A stretch of 64,000 nucleotides of DNA from a virus. The notes beneath the pieces are model-generated. The model was not told the DNA's origin, did no database searches, and was given only the letters and a program-made list of their open reading frames with translations. Location: the IMG/VR virus record IMGVR_UViG_3300021962_000044, positions 47,076 to 111,075 of that record; one strand, given 5' to 3'. A program made the translations under genes and the position numbers. Positions 1-8,525 of this stretch are shown in pieces. Every line of letters begins with the position of its first letter. Positions within the stretch are counted from its first letter, which is position 1.

Positions 1-1
1 T

Positions 2-1459
2 GATATTAATACCGGATGGATTACTGGAGTTCCGACATTAAATTCAATTGGATTAAGCACATTTAATTTTGCAGTTAATGTTTATAAAGCAGGAAGAACT
101 GATATTGTTACTGCTAATTTTAACTTCACTTATAATGTAAGTAATGAAATAACTGATACAATAGTATGGGTTACTCCTAATGATTTAGGTACAATTTTTA
201 ATGGTTCAATTAGTACATTAAGTGTTACTGCTATAGCAGATACTGAATTATCATATAGAATAGTTGATGGGGCATTACCTCCTAATCTTTATATTTTAGA
301 CAATGGTGAAATAACCGGTAGGGTGTCTGAACAACCCACTGATACATTATTAGCACAAAACACAGAAACAGTTTTCACTTTTACTGTAGAAGCATATTCA
401 CCTTTATATTCAGTAGTACAATCTGAAAAAACATTTACGGTAACTGTATTGCAAGAATATAATCAACCAACTGATACTCTTTATATACAAGCTACAACTA
501 GTATAAATGATAGAAATATAATTAATAGTTTGTTATCTAATGAAACATTAATTCCGGAAGAAATGTTATACAGACCAAATGACATTTATTTTGGTAAAGC
601 AACTAATGTTATATATGAACATGCATATGGAATATATGCTAGTAATATTGATGAATATTTAGCCGCAGTAACTCAAAATCATTATTGGAGAAATATTACA
701 TTAGGTGAAATAAAAACTGCATTAGCAAAAAATAGTGCAGGTGAAATCATATATGAAGTAGTATATAGTGAGGTTATTGATAATTTAGTTAATCCTCAAG
801 GCATAAGTATTCAACAAGAAATTGTATGGCCAAGACCAATTAATTTGGGATTAGGTCCTTGGTATACAAGTGTTACTAATACATATTCTAGTTATAATAA
901 AGATTTACCTCCTGGTTATTATACTAGTAGGACACCGGGCTATGCACAAACATTATATCCAAATAGTTTATTCAACATGCGTAATCGTGTAGCACAAGTT
1001 GTTGGGCAAGAATATGATAGCAGATTGTTACCATTGTGGATGACTAGTCAACAAGAAAATGGCGGTACATTAGGTTATACTCAAGCTTGGGTTATATGTT
1101 ATACTAAACCTGGAATTATTGTTGATGGTGAACAATTAACTTATGCTGAATTTGAAGCGACTGGTTTAAAAAGAACACATACTCTAAATGGAGCAACTGT
1201 AATAGACTATTTTAGTTATGCTGAAACTATTAAAAATAATATACAAAATAATTGGCAATATACACTGAATCAAATCAACTTTAGAATTGATAGATTTAGT
1301 GTAGATAAAAGTGAAACATACAACTACGACAAAAATCTTAATCCACCTGCTTGGACAGGATTACCAAGTGCAACACCCGTACCTGATCCATTGGATAGTA
1401 AGAATTTCTATGTATTGTTCCCTAGAGAAACAATTTTACCAGATCAATCAGAATACTAA
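2..1459 (+). CDS. Large virion structural protein with Ig-like domain, 5' end outside the window
   Basis: The frame is open from base 2 and runs to TAA at 1457-1459, so this is the C-terminal 485 residues of a longer protein. The GTG at 323 is only an in-frame codon and not a start. The part encoded around 240-325 (YRIVDGALPPNL, then NGEITGRVSE) resembles the He_PIG/cadherin-like Ig fold, in which a P-P-x-L turn is followed by a G-x-I-x-G strand. The remainder is rich in Asn, Thr, Ser and Tyr and looks beta-rich. The next gene is tail-fibre-like, so a baseplate or tail-associated structural role is inferred. The exact T4 counterpart is not recognised. Confidence 0.7.
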   Translation, partial: DINTGWITGVPTLNSIGLSTFNFAVNVYKAGRTDIVTANFNFTYNVSNEITDTIVWVTPNDLGTIFNGSISTLSVTAIADTELSYRIVDGALPPNLYILDNGEITGRVSEQPTDTLLAQNTETVFTFTVEAYSPLYSVVQSEKTFTVTVLQEYNQPTDTLYIQATTSINDRNIINSLLSNETLIPEEMLYRPNDIYFGKATNVIYEHAYGIYASNIDEYLAAVTQNHYWRNITLGEIKTALAKNSAGEIIYEVVYSEVIDNLVNPQGISIQQEIVWPRPINLGLGPWYTSVTNTYSSYNKDLPPGYYTSRTPGYAQTLYPNSLFNMRNRVAQVVGQEYDSRLLPLWMTSQQENGGTLGYTQAWVICYTKPGIIVDGEQLTYAEFEATGLKRTHTLNGATVIDYFSYAETIKNNIQNNWQYTLNQINFRIDRFSVDKSETYNYDKNLNPPAWTGLPSATPVPDPLDSKNFYVLFPRETILPDQSEY

Positions 1460-1482
1460 ATATATAACGGAACACAACGAAT

Positions 1483-2508
1483 ATGAGCACAATTAACACA
1501 AACGGTATCAATGTAAATTACCCTGTACCAGGGGTAAATAACAACAGCCAAGGTTTTAGAGATAACTTTGCGGCAATTAGAACTAACTTGAATACAGCTG
1601 GTACTGAAATCACAGACCTACAAAACAAAGTAGTTGTTAAATCAGCACTAGCAAATTCTACAGTAAACAATGATATGGCTAATACTCTTATTAGCAATGC
1701 TTTAACACGTAGTTTTCGTGCTAGTACTTACAATTTAGGTAATGCAATATCAGGCACAGTATTAGTAAATGTATCCTTAGGTGATGTTCAGTATGGTACT
1801 ATTGCAGGTAATACTACTATTCAATTTACTGGATGGAGTCCTACTAGTACTCAAAGTAACGTTCAATTACAATTAGCAGTATCAAATAATTTAGCAGTAT
1901 TATCATTCCCTAGTCAAGTGACCGACGGTGTAACATCATTGGAAAATTATGCAAATGTTGCCAATACTAATACAGTTTCTATTCCATATGGTGTAACCCA
2001 ATTAGATTATAGATTCAGTACATTGGATTGCGGTAATTCAATTACAGTAGAACCATTTAATAATCCCAGAATAATATCACAAGTTCAACAAAGAACACCG
2101 GCACCAACGGGCTTTCAAGGAGATGTAGCCGGCGATATTGCAATAGATGCTAACTATGTTTATGTATGTACTGCATCATACAATTCAATTGCAAATACAG
2201 TTGTAATTGCAAATGCTAGTTCTACTGGAGATTTGTTAACAGTTTCAAATACAGGTAGCTTAACTTTAAACGATCCTATAATTTTTACAGGAGCTAACGT
2301 AACACAAGCTAATTTGGTAGCAAATACAATATATTATGTTAAAGCAATTGCATCCTCAGGTGCTAACGGAACAATTTCTGTAAGTGCTACTAGATCATCA
2401 GGCACTGCAGGAGCCAATGTTACATTAACAACAACTGCAAATGGATTTAGCGCAAATACATTTAATGGTACTGATATATGGAAAAGAATTGCACTAACTT
2501 CTTGGTAA
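1483..2508 (+). CDS. Tail-fibre-like virion structural protein
   Basis: 341 residues. The N-terminus carries NYPVPGVNNNSQGFRDNF followed by a short helical stretch (AAIRTNLNTAGTEITDLQ). This N-terminal signature is common in structural proteins of T4-like environmental phages. The rest is Ser/Thr/Asn/Ala-rich, low in charge and low in Cys, consistent with beta-structured fibre or baseplate proteins. It follows the truncated Ig-domain gene by 23 bp in the same direction. Receptor binding or fibre attachment is plausible but cannot be assigned from sequence alone. Confidence 0.6.
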   Translation: MSTINTNGINVNYPVPGVNNNSQGFRDNFAAIRTNLNTAGTEITDLQNKVVVKSALANSTVNNDMANTLISNALTRSFRASTYNLGNAISGTVLVNVSLGDVQYGTIAGNTTIQFTGWSPTSTQSNVQLQLAVSNNLAVLSFPSQVTDGVTSLENYANVANTNTVSIPYGVTQLDYRFSTLDCGNSITVEPFNNPRIISQVQQRTPAPTGFQGDVAGDIAIDANYVYVCTASYNSIANTVVIANASSTGDLLTVSNTGSLTLNDPIIFTGANVTQANLVANTIYYVKAIASSGANGTISVSATRSSGTAGANVTLTTTANGFSANTFNGTDIWKRIALTSW

Positions 2509-2519
2509 TAAATATTTGA

Positions 2520-2753
2520 ATGGAACACCCATTCATTTCATCACTATCTGATAAAACTCTTGAGGAGTTGCAGACTGTCATGTCCGAATTAACTAAAAAA
2601 CTAAACTTTGCATATCGTATGCAAAACAGTGCCATGATTCATCAATTAAATATGGTTATGGCTAGCTATAAAGCTGAATATGGTCGCAAAATGGATGAGC
2701 TTCTTAAAAAGCAAGGTGACCGAACTCAAATCAATATTCAAAAAGAAAGCTAA
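2520..2753 (+). CDS. Small conserved T4-like phage protein, unknown function
   Basis: 77 residues with a charged helical pattern (LEELQTVMSELTKKLNFAYR, then YKAEYGRKMDELLKKQ). This is probably a short coiled coil. An ATAAATAT box at 2508-2515 ends five bases before the ATG, so a late transcript would start at about the A of the start codon. It lies between structural genes and is probably expressed late with them. No enzymatic motif is seen. Confidence 0.6.
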   Translation: MEHPFISSLSDKTLEELQTVMSELTKKLNFAYRMQNSAMIHQLNMVMASYKAEYGRKMDELLKKQGDRTQINIQKES

Positions 2754-2755
2754 AA

Positions 2756-3358
2756 TTGACTACACGCATAGAACGAGATTTTTCATTTCAAGCAGGTGTT
2801 TATTTCCAAGAAGAATTTTTAATGAACGTATATACTATATCATTATATATGGATGTAGAAACAGAATCTATTAGAGAACAAAACGTAGCAATGGAAAGAA
2901 TCAAATACTTTCTAAATGATTGTTTAGAGAATAGCATTTTTGTACAAGATACTGAACATAAAATTATTGAGAAATATAATTCATGTGGCTTTAAAGTTTG
3001 TACAGTTCCCGAAGAACCTTACGATCAAATTATTACTATACTGTTATTAACTAAACTGAATAGCATTACTGAAGGAAGATTAGTAATTACTGATATTACT
3101 TTAGGCTCAAGGATAAGCGATCAGGTTAAGTTTAGTTATGATATTGAAAGTCCACGTGGTCCTTTAGAAGTAGCCGGATGGTGGACAGATAACGGTACAT
3201 CAATATCAGATCCTGTCAAAAAATCAGTACGTAAAGACAAAATTGTTAAGTTGTTTAAAACACAATCAACAGATTGGGCAGAATACAATTTAATTTGGAA
3301 AGAAAAAGATCCTAAAATTAAAAGTGAAATTGTTTTCACTACCGATCTTGAAAAATAA
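2756..3358 (+). CDS. Conserved T4-like phage protein, unknown function (TTG start)
   Basis: 200 residues from a TTG two bases after the previous stop. The N-terminus FSFQAGVYFQEEFLMNVYT is a conserved opening that I recall from marine T4-like phages, which supports the TTG start over the ATG at 2823. The middle holds PEEPYDQIITILLLTKLNSI and ITEGRLVITDI. No catalytic motif is evident. It is co-directional and nearly contiguous with the structural genes upstream. Function is unknown. Confidence 0.6.
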   Translation: MTTRIERDFSFQAGVYFQEEFLMNVYTISLYMDVETESIREQNVAMERIKYFLNDCLENSIFVQDTEHKIIEKYNSCGFKVCTVPEEPYDQIITILLLTKLNSITEGRLVITDITLGSRISDQVKFSYDIESPRGPLEVAGWWTDNGTSISDPVKKSVRKDKIVKLFKTQSTDWAEYNLIWKEKDPKIKSEIVFTTDLEK

Positions 3359-3372
3359 CTAACCAAAACTAT

Positions 3373-3400
3373 TGTATACTATTGATAACTATGCTATAAT
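3373..3400 (+). promoter_or_regulatory. Sigma70-like promoter, predicted leaderless
   Basis: TTGTAT at 3373-3378, a 16-bp spacer and an extended -10 TGCTATAAT with TATAAT at 3395-3400. The ATG at 3407 begins six bases after the -10 box, so the transcript should start at or next to the start codon. No Shine-Dalgarno can be present on such an RNA. Confidence 0.65.
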
Positions 3401-3406
3401 ATACAA

Positions 3407-3913
3407 ATGAAAACTGATAATTATGGTCAATTAATTTTTAATCAAAATGACCTATGCGAATTATTCTTACAAGACCCTACCCGTACTATCAATAATGCAC
3501 TAGTTGATAGCGTGATAGAATTTAATGGGTTTCTATCATTAGACAATATTCCAAATTTACAATTGTATCAAAAACCAACTATATCACTGGAAGAGTTTGA
3601 TAACAATAAGCAGAAAAATTGGCATATGCCCAAAGAATATTATGAATTAGATATTGCTAAATGGGTGTTAGATCAATGCAAAAGTGAAGCAGAATTACAA
3701 CGTGCAGGTGAGGAATTAATTAAGTTCCAAGAACGTAATATGTTTGTATTATTACAATATTTAAAGTATTTGGTTGACACAATGCGTAAGAATAATATTG
3801 TTTGGGGAGTGGGTAGGGGTAGTAGTGTAGCAAGTTTTGTATTGTTTTTAATAGGAATACACCGTATAAATAGTTTATACTATGATCTATCTATAGATGA
3901 GTTTTTAAAATAA
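3407..3913 (+). CDS. DNA polymerase III alpha-like fragment protein
   Basis: 168 residues. The C-terminal third reads VWGVGRGSSVASFVLFLIGI and ends YYDLSIDEFLK. This closely follows the bacterial Pol III alpha segment with GRGSaagSlv and the downstream y-D-L-x-F-E-R-F-L motif, where the fingers/palm region begins. The PHP, palm and tau-binding parts of the real polymerase are absent, so it cannot be a polymerase. It could be a decoy binding host replication proteins or a repurposed fold. It ends with TAA at 3911-3913, 10 bp before the next gene. Confidence 0.6.
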   Translation: MKTDNYGQLIFNQNDLCELFLQDPTRTINNALVDSVIEFNGFLSLDNIPNLQLYQKPTISLEEFDNNKQKNWHMPKEYYELDIAKWVLDQCKSEAELQRAGEELIKFQERNMFVLLQYLKYLVDTMRKNNIVWGVGRGSSVASFVLFLIGIHRINSLYYDLSIDEFLK

Positions 3914-3923
3914 GGAGAATATA

Positions 3924-4283
3924 ATGGCTAATTATAAAACAGCAATGGGTAAAACAGTTGATATGGCTGCATTAACCGCAAGAAATGAAAAAACTAGAGC
4001 AGTCGGTAATATGAAAGTTAATGCTCGAGGTGATACTATTGACGGGCAGGGTCGTATTATTAAAACGGCTACCGCCAAAGTAAATGATTCATATAACAAA
4101 ACTGTAGGTAATCGTTCAGCACAACCGGTACGCAATAAGCCAAAAACATCTGCGGCACCTCCATCAAAACCCGCAATTGATCTATCACAACTAAATGAAA
4201 TTGAACGTGAATTAGAAGAATCATTAGAAGATGATTTAGAAATTGAAAAAATTAAAGCACAGGAAATTAAAGGTAAAAAATGA
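3924..4283 (+). CDS. Conserved small phage protein, unknown function
   Basis: 119 residues. It opens with MANYKTAMGKTVDMAALTAR and NMKVNARGDTIDGQGRI, a pattern I associate with conserved proteins of unknown function in T4-like environmental phages. The middle is Pro/Ala/Lys-rich and probably disordered. The C-terminus is an acidic helix (LNEIERELEESLEDDLEIEK). It overlaps the co-chaperonin gene by 4 bp, suggesting translational coupling. A good AAGGAG site precedes the ATG. Confidence 0.6.
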   Translation: MANYKTAMGKTVDMAALTARNEKTRAVGNMKVNARGDTIDGQGRIIKTATAKVNDSYNKTVGNRSAQPVRNKPKTSAAPPSKPAIDLSQLNEIERELEESLEDDLEIEKIKAQEIKGKK

Positions 4284-4657
4284 ACCAATACAGTAAACCA
4301 GCATTTAGCCCTACTAAAGTAGATACAATGAGATTCTTTAAGGATCATATCATTGTATCTGACATGCATTTTGATGAACGTGTAACTTCAGGTGGTATTA
4401 TCTTAATGGATGATGATAAGAAAAGTTCTGGCATTAGACCTCGTTGGGCAAAGATTTATGGTATAGGTCCTGATCAAAATGATCCACAATTAGAAATTGG
4501 TAAATGGATACTTATTAGTCATGGTCGGTGGACACGTGGAATTACAGTTGAAACTCCTGCAGGTAAACAAACATTGCGTAAAGTTGATCCTAATGATATA
4601 CTCTTAGTATCAGATGAACCAATGGAAGATGAAACAATAAGTGATAAGGTATATTAA
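4280..4657 (+). CDS. 31: GroES-like co-chaperonin (T4 gp31-like)
   Basis: 125 residues. The core motifs fit a Cpn10 beta-barrel: DHIIVSDMHFDERVTSGGIIL, with the hydrophobic GGIIL tip of the mobile loop that docks on GroEL, then KIYGIGPDQNDPQLEIGKWI and the C-terminal DILLVSDE strand. T4 gp31 replaces host GroES and allows folding of the large capsid protein, and the same role is inferred here. Identity to GroES is low, as expected for this family. It is translationally coupled to the upstream gene by a 4-bp overlap. Confidence 0.8.
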   Translation: MNQYSKPAFSPTKVDTMRFFKDHIIVSDMHFDERVTSGGIILMDDDKKSSGIRPRWAKIYGIGPDQNDPQLEIGKWILISHGRWTRGITVETPAGKQTLRKVDPNDILLVSDEPMEDETISDKVY

Positions 4658-4675
4658 CATGACAGGAGTGGATGA

Positions 4676-4891
4676 ATGAATTCAATTGAGTTAGCGGATC
4701 ACTTAATATTTCGGGCAAAACATTTACATGAATTTACTGTAACTACAACTGTACCCAAAAATCTTAAATTTAATGGTCATATACCATTTGACATTAGTGT
4801 AAAAGATGATATACTTAGTGCTATCGTATATGCTGTAGACTTTGATGAAGCTACAACAATACTTAATAATTATTTGGAAAAACACACATGA
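4676..4891 (+). CDS. Small hypothetical protein
   Basis: 71 residues, ATG preceded by AGGAGTGG. No motif is recognised. It overlaps the next gene by 4 bp (ATGA). Its position in the co-chaperonin/clamp-loader run suggests it belongs to the same operon. Confidence 0.5.
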   Translation: MNSIELADHLIFRAKHLHEFTVTTTVPKNLKFNGHIPFDISVKDDILSAIVYAVDFDEATTILNNYLEKHT

Positions 4892-5184
4892 TAAATTGGT
4901 TAAGACAAAAATTACAAAATTTTCTGCATCCACAATATCCACATGACAGTGATGTAGTAGAAACAAAAACTCATAGAAGAGGTGTTCTAGTTAGAGGATC
5001 AAGTCTTGATAGTAGAGGTATGAGTTTTACTATCCATATGGCTAGTGGTGGATATGTTTTAGAATACTCATCTTATGATGACAAAACAGATAGACATAAC
5101 CATAATTTACATATTATCCCTTCCGACCAAGATATGGGTCAGGGTATCGCACATATTATCACATTAGAAATGTTAAGAAAATGA
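4888..5184 (+). CDS. Conserved phage protein, unknown function
   Basis: 98 residues. Contains SSLDSRGMSFTIHMASGGYV and YDDKTDRHNHNLHIIPSDQD. I recall this arrangement (S-L-D-S-x-G-M, a beta strand, then LHII-x-D-Q-D-x-G) from conserved proteins of unknown function in T4-like and jumbo phages. ATGA overlaps join it to both neighbours, so it is probably co-translated with the clamp loader. Confidence 0.6.
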   Translation: MINWLRQKLQNFLHPQYPHDSDVVETKTHRRGVLVRGSSLDSRGMSFTIHMASGGYVLEYSSYDDKTDRHNHNLHIIPSDQDMGQGIAHIITLEMLRK

Positions 5185-6107
5185 ATAAGAAACTTTGGGT
5201 AGAATCATACAGGCCGAACACAATAGCAGACTATGTGTTTGTAGATGAACGACAAAAGAATCAAGTAGAGGGTTGGGTTAAAGATGGATCTATCCCTCAT
5301 TTATTACTATCAGGTGATCCGGGTACAGGCAAAACAACTCTTGCTAAAGTACTGATCCACGAACTTGATGTAAGTGAATATGATGTATTGGAGATCAATG
5401 CATCACGTGAGAATAGCGTAGATGTTGTACGTAACAAGATTGTTAACTTTGTACAAACAATGCCTTTTGGTAGCTTCAAAGTAGTATTATTAGATGAAGC
5501 AGATTATTTGACACCAGCTGGTCAAGCGGCATTACGTAATGATATGGAAGCATATCATATGACAGCAAGATTTATTTTAACTTGTAACTATCAGCATAGA
5601 ATTATCCCTGCATTGAAGTCACGATGCCATGAGTTTCACATTACAAAAACAGATAAAACAGAGTTCACTGCGAGAGCGGCAACTGTGTTAGTAAGTGAAA
5701 ACATTGAATTTGATTTAGATGATTTAGATAGTTATGTTCGTGCCACATATCCAGATTTGCGTAAATGTTTAAATCAGTTACAGGTTAATAGTAGTACAGG
5801 GAAACTATTACCACCACAAACACAAGGATCTAGTGAGAATGAATTATTAGTTGATGCAACTAATTTATTTAAAGCAGGCAAAATCCTTGAGGGTAGACAA
5901 CAGTTATTACAATATATTGCTTTGTATCCTACACGTATTGAAGATACATATGCATGGATGTATCAAAATTTAGATTTATGGGGTAAGTCTAATGAGAAGC
6001 GTGATGCTAGTATTATTGTTATTAGAAATGGTTTAGCTAATCTAAGTTTAGTGGGTATACCTGAAATTAGTTTGGCAGCAACTCTTTGCGAACTTTCTGC
6101 GTTATAG
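5181..6107 (+). CDS. 44: Sliding clamp loader large subunit (T4 gp44-like AAA+ ATPase)
   Basis: 308 residues. AAA+ motifs in order: N-terminal WVESYRPNTIADYV typical of RFC/gp44, Walker A GDPGTGKTT near residue 45, Walker B LLDEADYLTP near 103, sensor 1 FILTCNY near 135 and the SRC arginine-finger motif (KSRCHEF) near 148. A C-terminal helical collar follows. It loads the gp45-like clamp (33156-33887) using ATP. The start overlaps the upstream gene (ATGA). No clear gp62 small subunit follows; see the next entry. Confidence 0.92.
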   Translation: MNKKLWVESYRPNTIADYVFVDERQKNQVEGWVKDGSIPHLLLSGDPGTGKTTLAKVLIHELDVSEYDVLEINASRENSVDVVRNKIVNFVQTMPFGSFKVVLLDEADYLTPAGQAALRNDMEAYHMTARFILTCNYQHRIIPALKSRCHEFHITKTDKTEFTARAATVLVSENIEFDLDDLDSYVRATYPDLRKCLNQLQVNSSTGKLLPPQTQGSSENELLVDATNLFKAGKILEGRQQLLQYIALYPTRIEDTYAWMYQNLDLWGKSNEKRDASIIVIRNGLANLSLVGIPEISLAATLCELSAL

Positions 6108-6117
6108 GATTATCAAC

Positions 6118-6390
6118 ATGAGATATTTATTAATTACATTCATGAGAAAGCCCAATGGGCAAATTGATGAACAAGTAGCGGTATCAAAAAAAGTTAAACC
6201 AAGTGACTTGCAGACCTGTAATGTTATATTAGATTATGCTAATAAAACAGTAGATAAATGCGTAATTGAAGGTAAAGCTTTAGATAGAGAGTGGGATAAG
6301 ATGCATGAATATTATGTAAAGATTTATCCTAATCTTATTTCACAACTTGAAAAAGAAGCAAGTATTACTGCAAAGACAAATGGGGCCTAA
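6118..6390 (+). CDS. Conserved phage protein after the clamp loader, unknown function
   Basis: 90 residues. Begins MRYLLITFMRKPNGQIDEQV and has LQTCNVILDYANKTVDKCVI, features I recall from small conserved proteins of T4-like environmental phages. The position after gp44 would suit a clamp-loader small subunit, but it is far shorter than T4 gp62 and shows no similarity that I can see, so I leave the function open. Its stop codon lies in the loop of a terminator hairpin. Confidence 0.55.
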   Translation: MRYLLITFMRKPNGQIDEQVAVSKKVKPSDLQTCNVILDYANKTVDKCVIEGKALDREWDKMHEYYVKIYPNLISQLEKEASITAKTNGA

Positions 6391-6400
6391 GCCCCATTTT
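6378..6400. terminator. Intrinsic terminator between convergent genes
   Basis: A perfect 9-bp stem (AAATGGGGC / GCCCCATTT) with the loop CTAA, followed by a short T run on the plus strand. The upstream stop codon TAA forms part of the loop. The minus-strand reading also ends in T-rich sequence, so it may act in both directions. Confidence 0.75.
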
Positions 6401-6401
6401 G

Positions 6402-7184
6402 TTAACTGTATAAGTTAAGCACATGTTCAATGATTTTATGTCGTTGAACGTCTTTGAGTTCAAATTTGCATAATTGCAATCCCGGAATCACCCCCTTCCT
6501 CAATCGATTTTGTAAATCTAATAGCCCATTGTCGGCTGTTTTACGATCGGCTTGTTCAATATCGCCAGTAATTACAATCTTACTACCGACGCCGATTCTG
6601 GTCATAATCATTTTAAGTTGACCCGGGGTTGCGTTTTGTGCTTCGTCTAATACTACCCAACTATGTTTGAAATTTCGTCCTCGACAAAATGCTAGAGGTG
6701 CAATTTCCACTATCTGTTCTTCTAGCATGTGGGCTATTTCCTTTGTTGTGTAGAATTCACGCAAAACGTCTAATAACGGTCTAGTCCATGGTTCCATCTT
6801 TTGATTGATATCTCCTGGCAAAAACCCGTGTTTTTCGTCATCAACACCTACTGCAGGCCTAGATAATATAATTCTATCACATTCACCATTACGCATAGCT
6901 TTTATGGCAGCAAGCATAGCTAAGTAAGTTTTACCAGTACCCGCAGGACCTGTGACTACGACAATATCTGTCTGCTCATCCAGTAGTGCGAGGATATAAT
7001 TTTCTTGGTTAACTGACTTAGGGATAAGTTGAACGGGCTTTTTATTGACCCGCATTTCCCGTTGTGCTTGTGCGAAATCTATCGTTTTTGATTCATGTGT
7101 GTAAAATGTTTGATTATCTTGTTTTTTACTGTGTGAAAACCGTGTGTCTTGTGTACGTAATGCGCTAGTTTTTCTTTTGCTCAA
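6402..7184 (-). CDS. phoH: PhoH-like P-loop ATPase
   Basis: 260 residues from a TTG start at 7182-7184, chosen because AAAGGAGA lies at 7191-7198 at ideal spacing. The upstream in-frame ATG at 7226 has no such site. Walker A GPAGTGKTY lies near residue 79, followed by the PhoH signature ILSRPAVG, Walker B WVVLDEAQNATPGQLKM and sensor GDIEQAD. PhoH ATPases are frequent in phages. Their role (RNA remodelling or phosphate-stress links) is unsettled. It is the only minus-strand gene in the first 24 kb. Confidence 0.9.
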   Translation of the reverse strand: MSKRKTSALRTQDTRFSHSKKQDNQTFYTHESKTIDFAQAQREMRVNKKPVQLIPKSVNQENYILALLDEQTDIVVVTGPAGTGKTYLAMLAAIKAMRNGECDRIILSRPAVGVDDEKHGFLPGDINQKMEPWTRPLLDVLREFYTTKEIAHMLEEQIVEIAPLAFCRGRNFKHSWVVLDEAQNATPGQLKMIMTRIGVGSKIVITGDIEQADRKTADNGLLDLQNRLRKGVIPGLQLCKFELKDVQRHKIIEHVLNLYS

Positions 7185-7272
7185 GTTAATTCTCCTTTGT
7201 AGAGCGTGAGTTCTCATAACACTCAAGTTTATTTAAGGTCAATACTATCAGTCATAGTAGCATACTTATTGT

Positions 7273-7350
7273 GTAGCCATTAATGATAAATATTAGGCTA
7301 CGGTATCAAATATCGTTATTTGATGTATTCAAACTATAAAAGATAAATAC
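7273..7350 (+). promoter_or_regulatory. Regulatory region with two inverted repeats and late-type boxes
   Basis: The 171-bp divergent gap holds GTAGCC/GGCTAC (7273-7278 and 7296-7301) enclosing an ATAAATAT box at 7286-7293. A perfect ATCAAATA-TCGT-TATTTGAT repeat follows at 7305-7324, then ATAAATAC at 7343-7350. The second box lies just before the ATG at 7356, so the late transcript would begin at the start codon. The palindromes may be operators. Confidence 0.5.
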
Positions 7351-7355
7351 TTTAT

Positions 7356-7964
7356 ATGAAAACCGCAGACGAATTTTTTGACAACGTTGATTATGTTAGC
7401 ATAATCGATACCGTTAAGGGTATATTTACCAGTGACGGCTCAATGGCTGTTTTACTAGACTACGAGCGAGTCTTAGATGAAGCCGACTTATATGCATTTA
7501 AGAACTGGGAATTGGGCGAATTAGTTCAGGGCCCTGACGTTAAACGCTATACAGTAGCATGTATATTCATGTATCCATACAAATTAATGCCCGACCCACG
7601 TGGTGCTAAACGTTTAGCTAGTGTGGGATGCAAAATCAAGTTTAAAAAGACTAAGATTAAGGTTCCGGTAGCTGTGACTAATCCAGATGATTATATCCCG
7701 GGTACAAGATATCCAAAAACAGCTTTACGTGAAGTATGGCTAGTATATATTGAAATGCCCAAAGAATTGATGGATGATATCCGTGAAGGTTCTATTGACT
7801 TGGCTGGTCAGAATATTGACTTGAATGAGTTAGATGATGCCTACGATGCTGATTTAGATAAAGAAGATACCGGTGAAGAGGAAGATCAACAACAGGATAT
7901 GATGGATCAAACCGGTACAGCAGCTCCTGGAATGGGAATGCCTCCTCCATTACCGGCAATGTAA
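7356..7964 (+). CDS. Conserved T4-like phage protein, unknown function
   Basis: 202 residues. Conserved-looking blocks are MKTADEFFDNVDYVSIIDTV, YAFKNWELGELVQGPDVKRY and IKFKKTKIKVPVAV, which I recognise as a conserved but unassigned protein of T4-like environmental phages. The C-terminus is acidic (DAYDADLDKEDTGEEEDQQQ) and then Met/Pro-rich (APGMGMPPPLPAM), probably disordered. The late-type box directly upstream suggests a structural or morphogenesis role. Confidence 0.6.
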   Translation: MKTADEFFDNVDYVSIIDTVKGIFTSDGSMAVLLDYERVLDEADLYAFKNWELGELVQGPDVKRYTVACIFMYPYKLMPDPRGAKRLASVGCKIKFKKTKIKVPVAVTNPDDYIPGTRYPKTALREVWLVYIEMPKELMDDIREGSIDLAGQNIDLNELDDAYDADLDKEDTGEEEDQQQDMMDQTGTAAPGMGMPPPLPAM

Positions 7965-7965
7965 T

Positions 7966-8523
7966 ATGACAAATAAAACTATATTAAATGAAGGTTTAGA
8001 ATATCACGACTTAGTAGGTCAAATGCTTCCTACCGTAACTGTAGATGAATATGCGGCTCATATGGGTGAAGATAGTGAAATAGTAACATTAGCATTTACT
8101 GTTAAAAGTGAAGCTGCCGGAAATGATTTAGCTGATTGGTTTGAACGTGGTTATGATTTTGTATTAGATGCACAAGTTAGCGAAGGTGAAGTTAAGCCCG
8201 GGCAATATCTAGTATTTGTTGAAATGAATCGTAGAAGTAGTGTACCTAAACGTATCATTGAATTGTTAGATGATTTAGAAACATTAACTGCTATACCAGT
8301 TAAAGATTGGACAGTTGTTGTTGATGATGAAGAATACTCACCAGAAGAAGATGTATTGAAACAAGTTATTACTATCAGTCCGCATGAATATCGTGAAACT
8401 GAAGAAGTTGATGAAGAAGAAATTAATGAAATGCGTGAAAGAGCTGGATTAGAAGTTAAAGTACTTCATGCTGATAAACAAGATGCTGAAATAAAAGCAT
8501 TTAAATCAATGGCGGGATTATAA
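7966..8523 (+). CDS. Acidic phage protein, unknown function
   Basis: 185 residues, strongly acidic (many Glu/Asp, for example ETEEVDEEEINEMRERAG). The N-terminus MTNKTILNE|GLEYHDLVG contains a possible I-L-N-E prohead-protease site, though this single case is weak. VEMNRRSSVPKRIIELLDDL may form a basic/helical element. It starts one base after the previous stop and is followed by the holin candidate after 2 bp. Confidence 0.5.
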   Translation: MTNKTILNEGLEYHDLVGQMLPTVTVDEYAAHMGEDSEIVTLAFTVKSEAAGNDLADWFERGYDFVLDAQVSEGEVKPGQYLVFVEMNRRSSVPKRIIELLDDLETLTAIPVKDWTVVVDDEEYSPEEDVLKQVITISPHEYRETEEVDEEEINEMRERAGLEVKVLHADKQDAEIKAFKSMAGL

Positions 8524-8525
8524 GA

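Noticed and set aside
3932-4369. Minus-strand 145-residue frame
   Set aside because: It is antisense to a conserved protein and the co-chaperonin, lacks a ribosome-binding site, and its composition looks like a shadow frame.
6118-6390. Clamp-loader small subunit gp62 by position
   Set aside because: It is only 90 residues, lacks the length of gp62, and no similarity could be seen.
7966-8523. Counting MTNKTILNE as a sure capsid-targeting peptide
   Set aside because: A single I-L-N-E in an acidic protein outside the internal-protein cluster is not enough evidence; it is only mentioned as possible.
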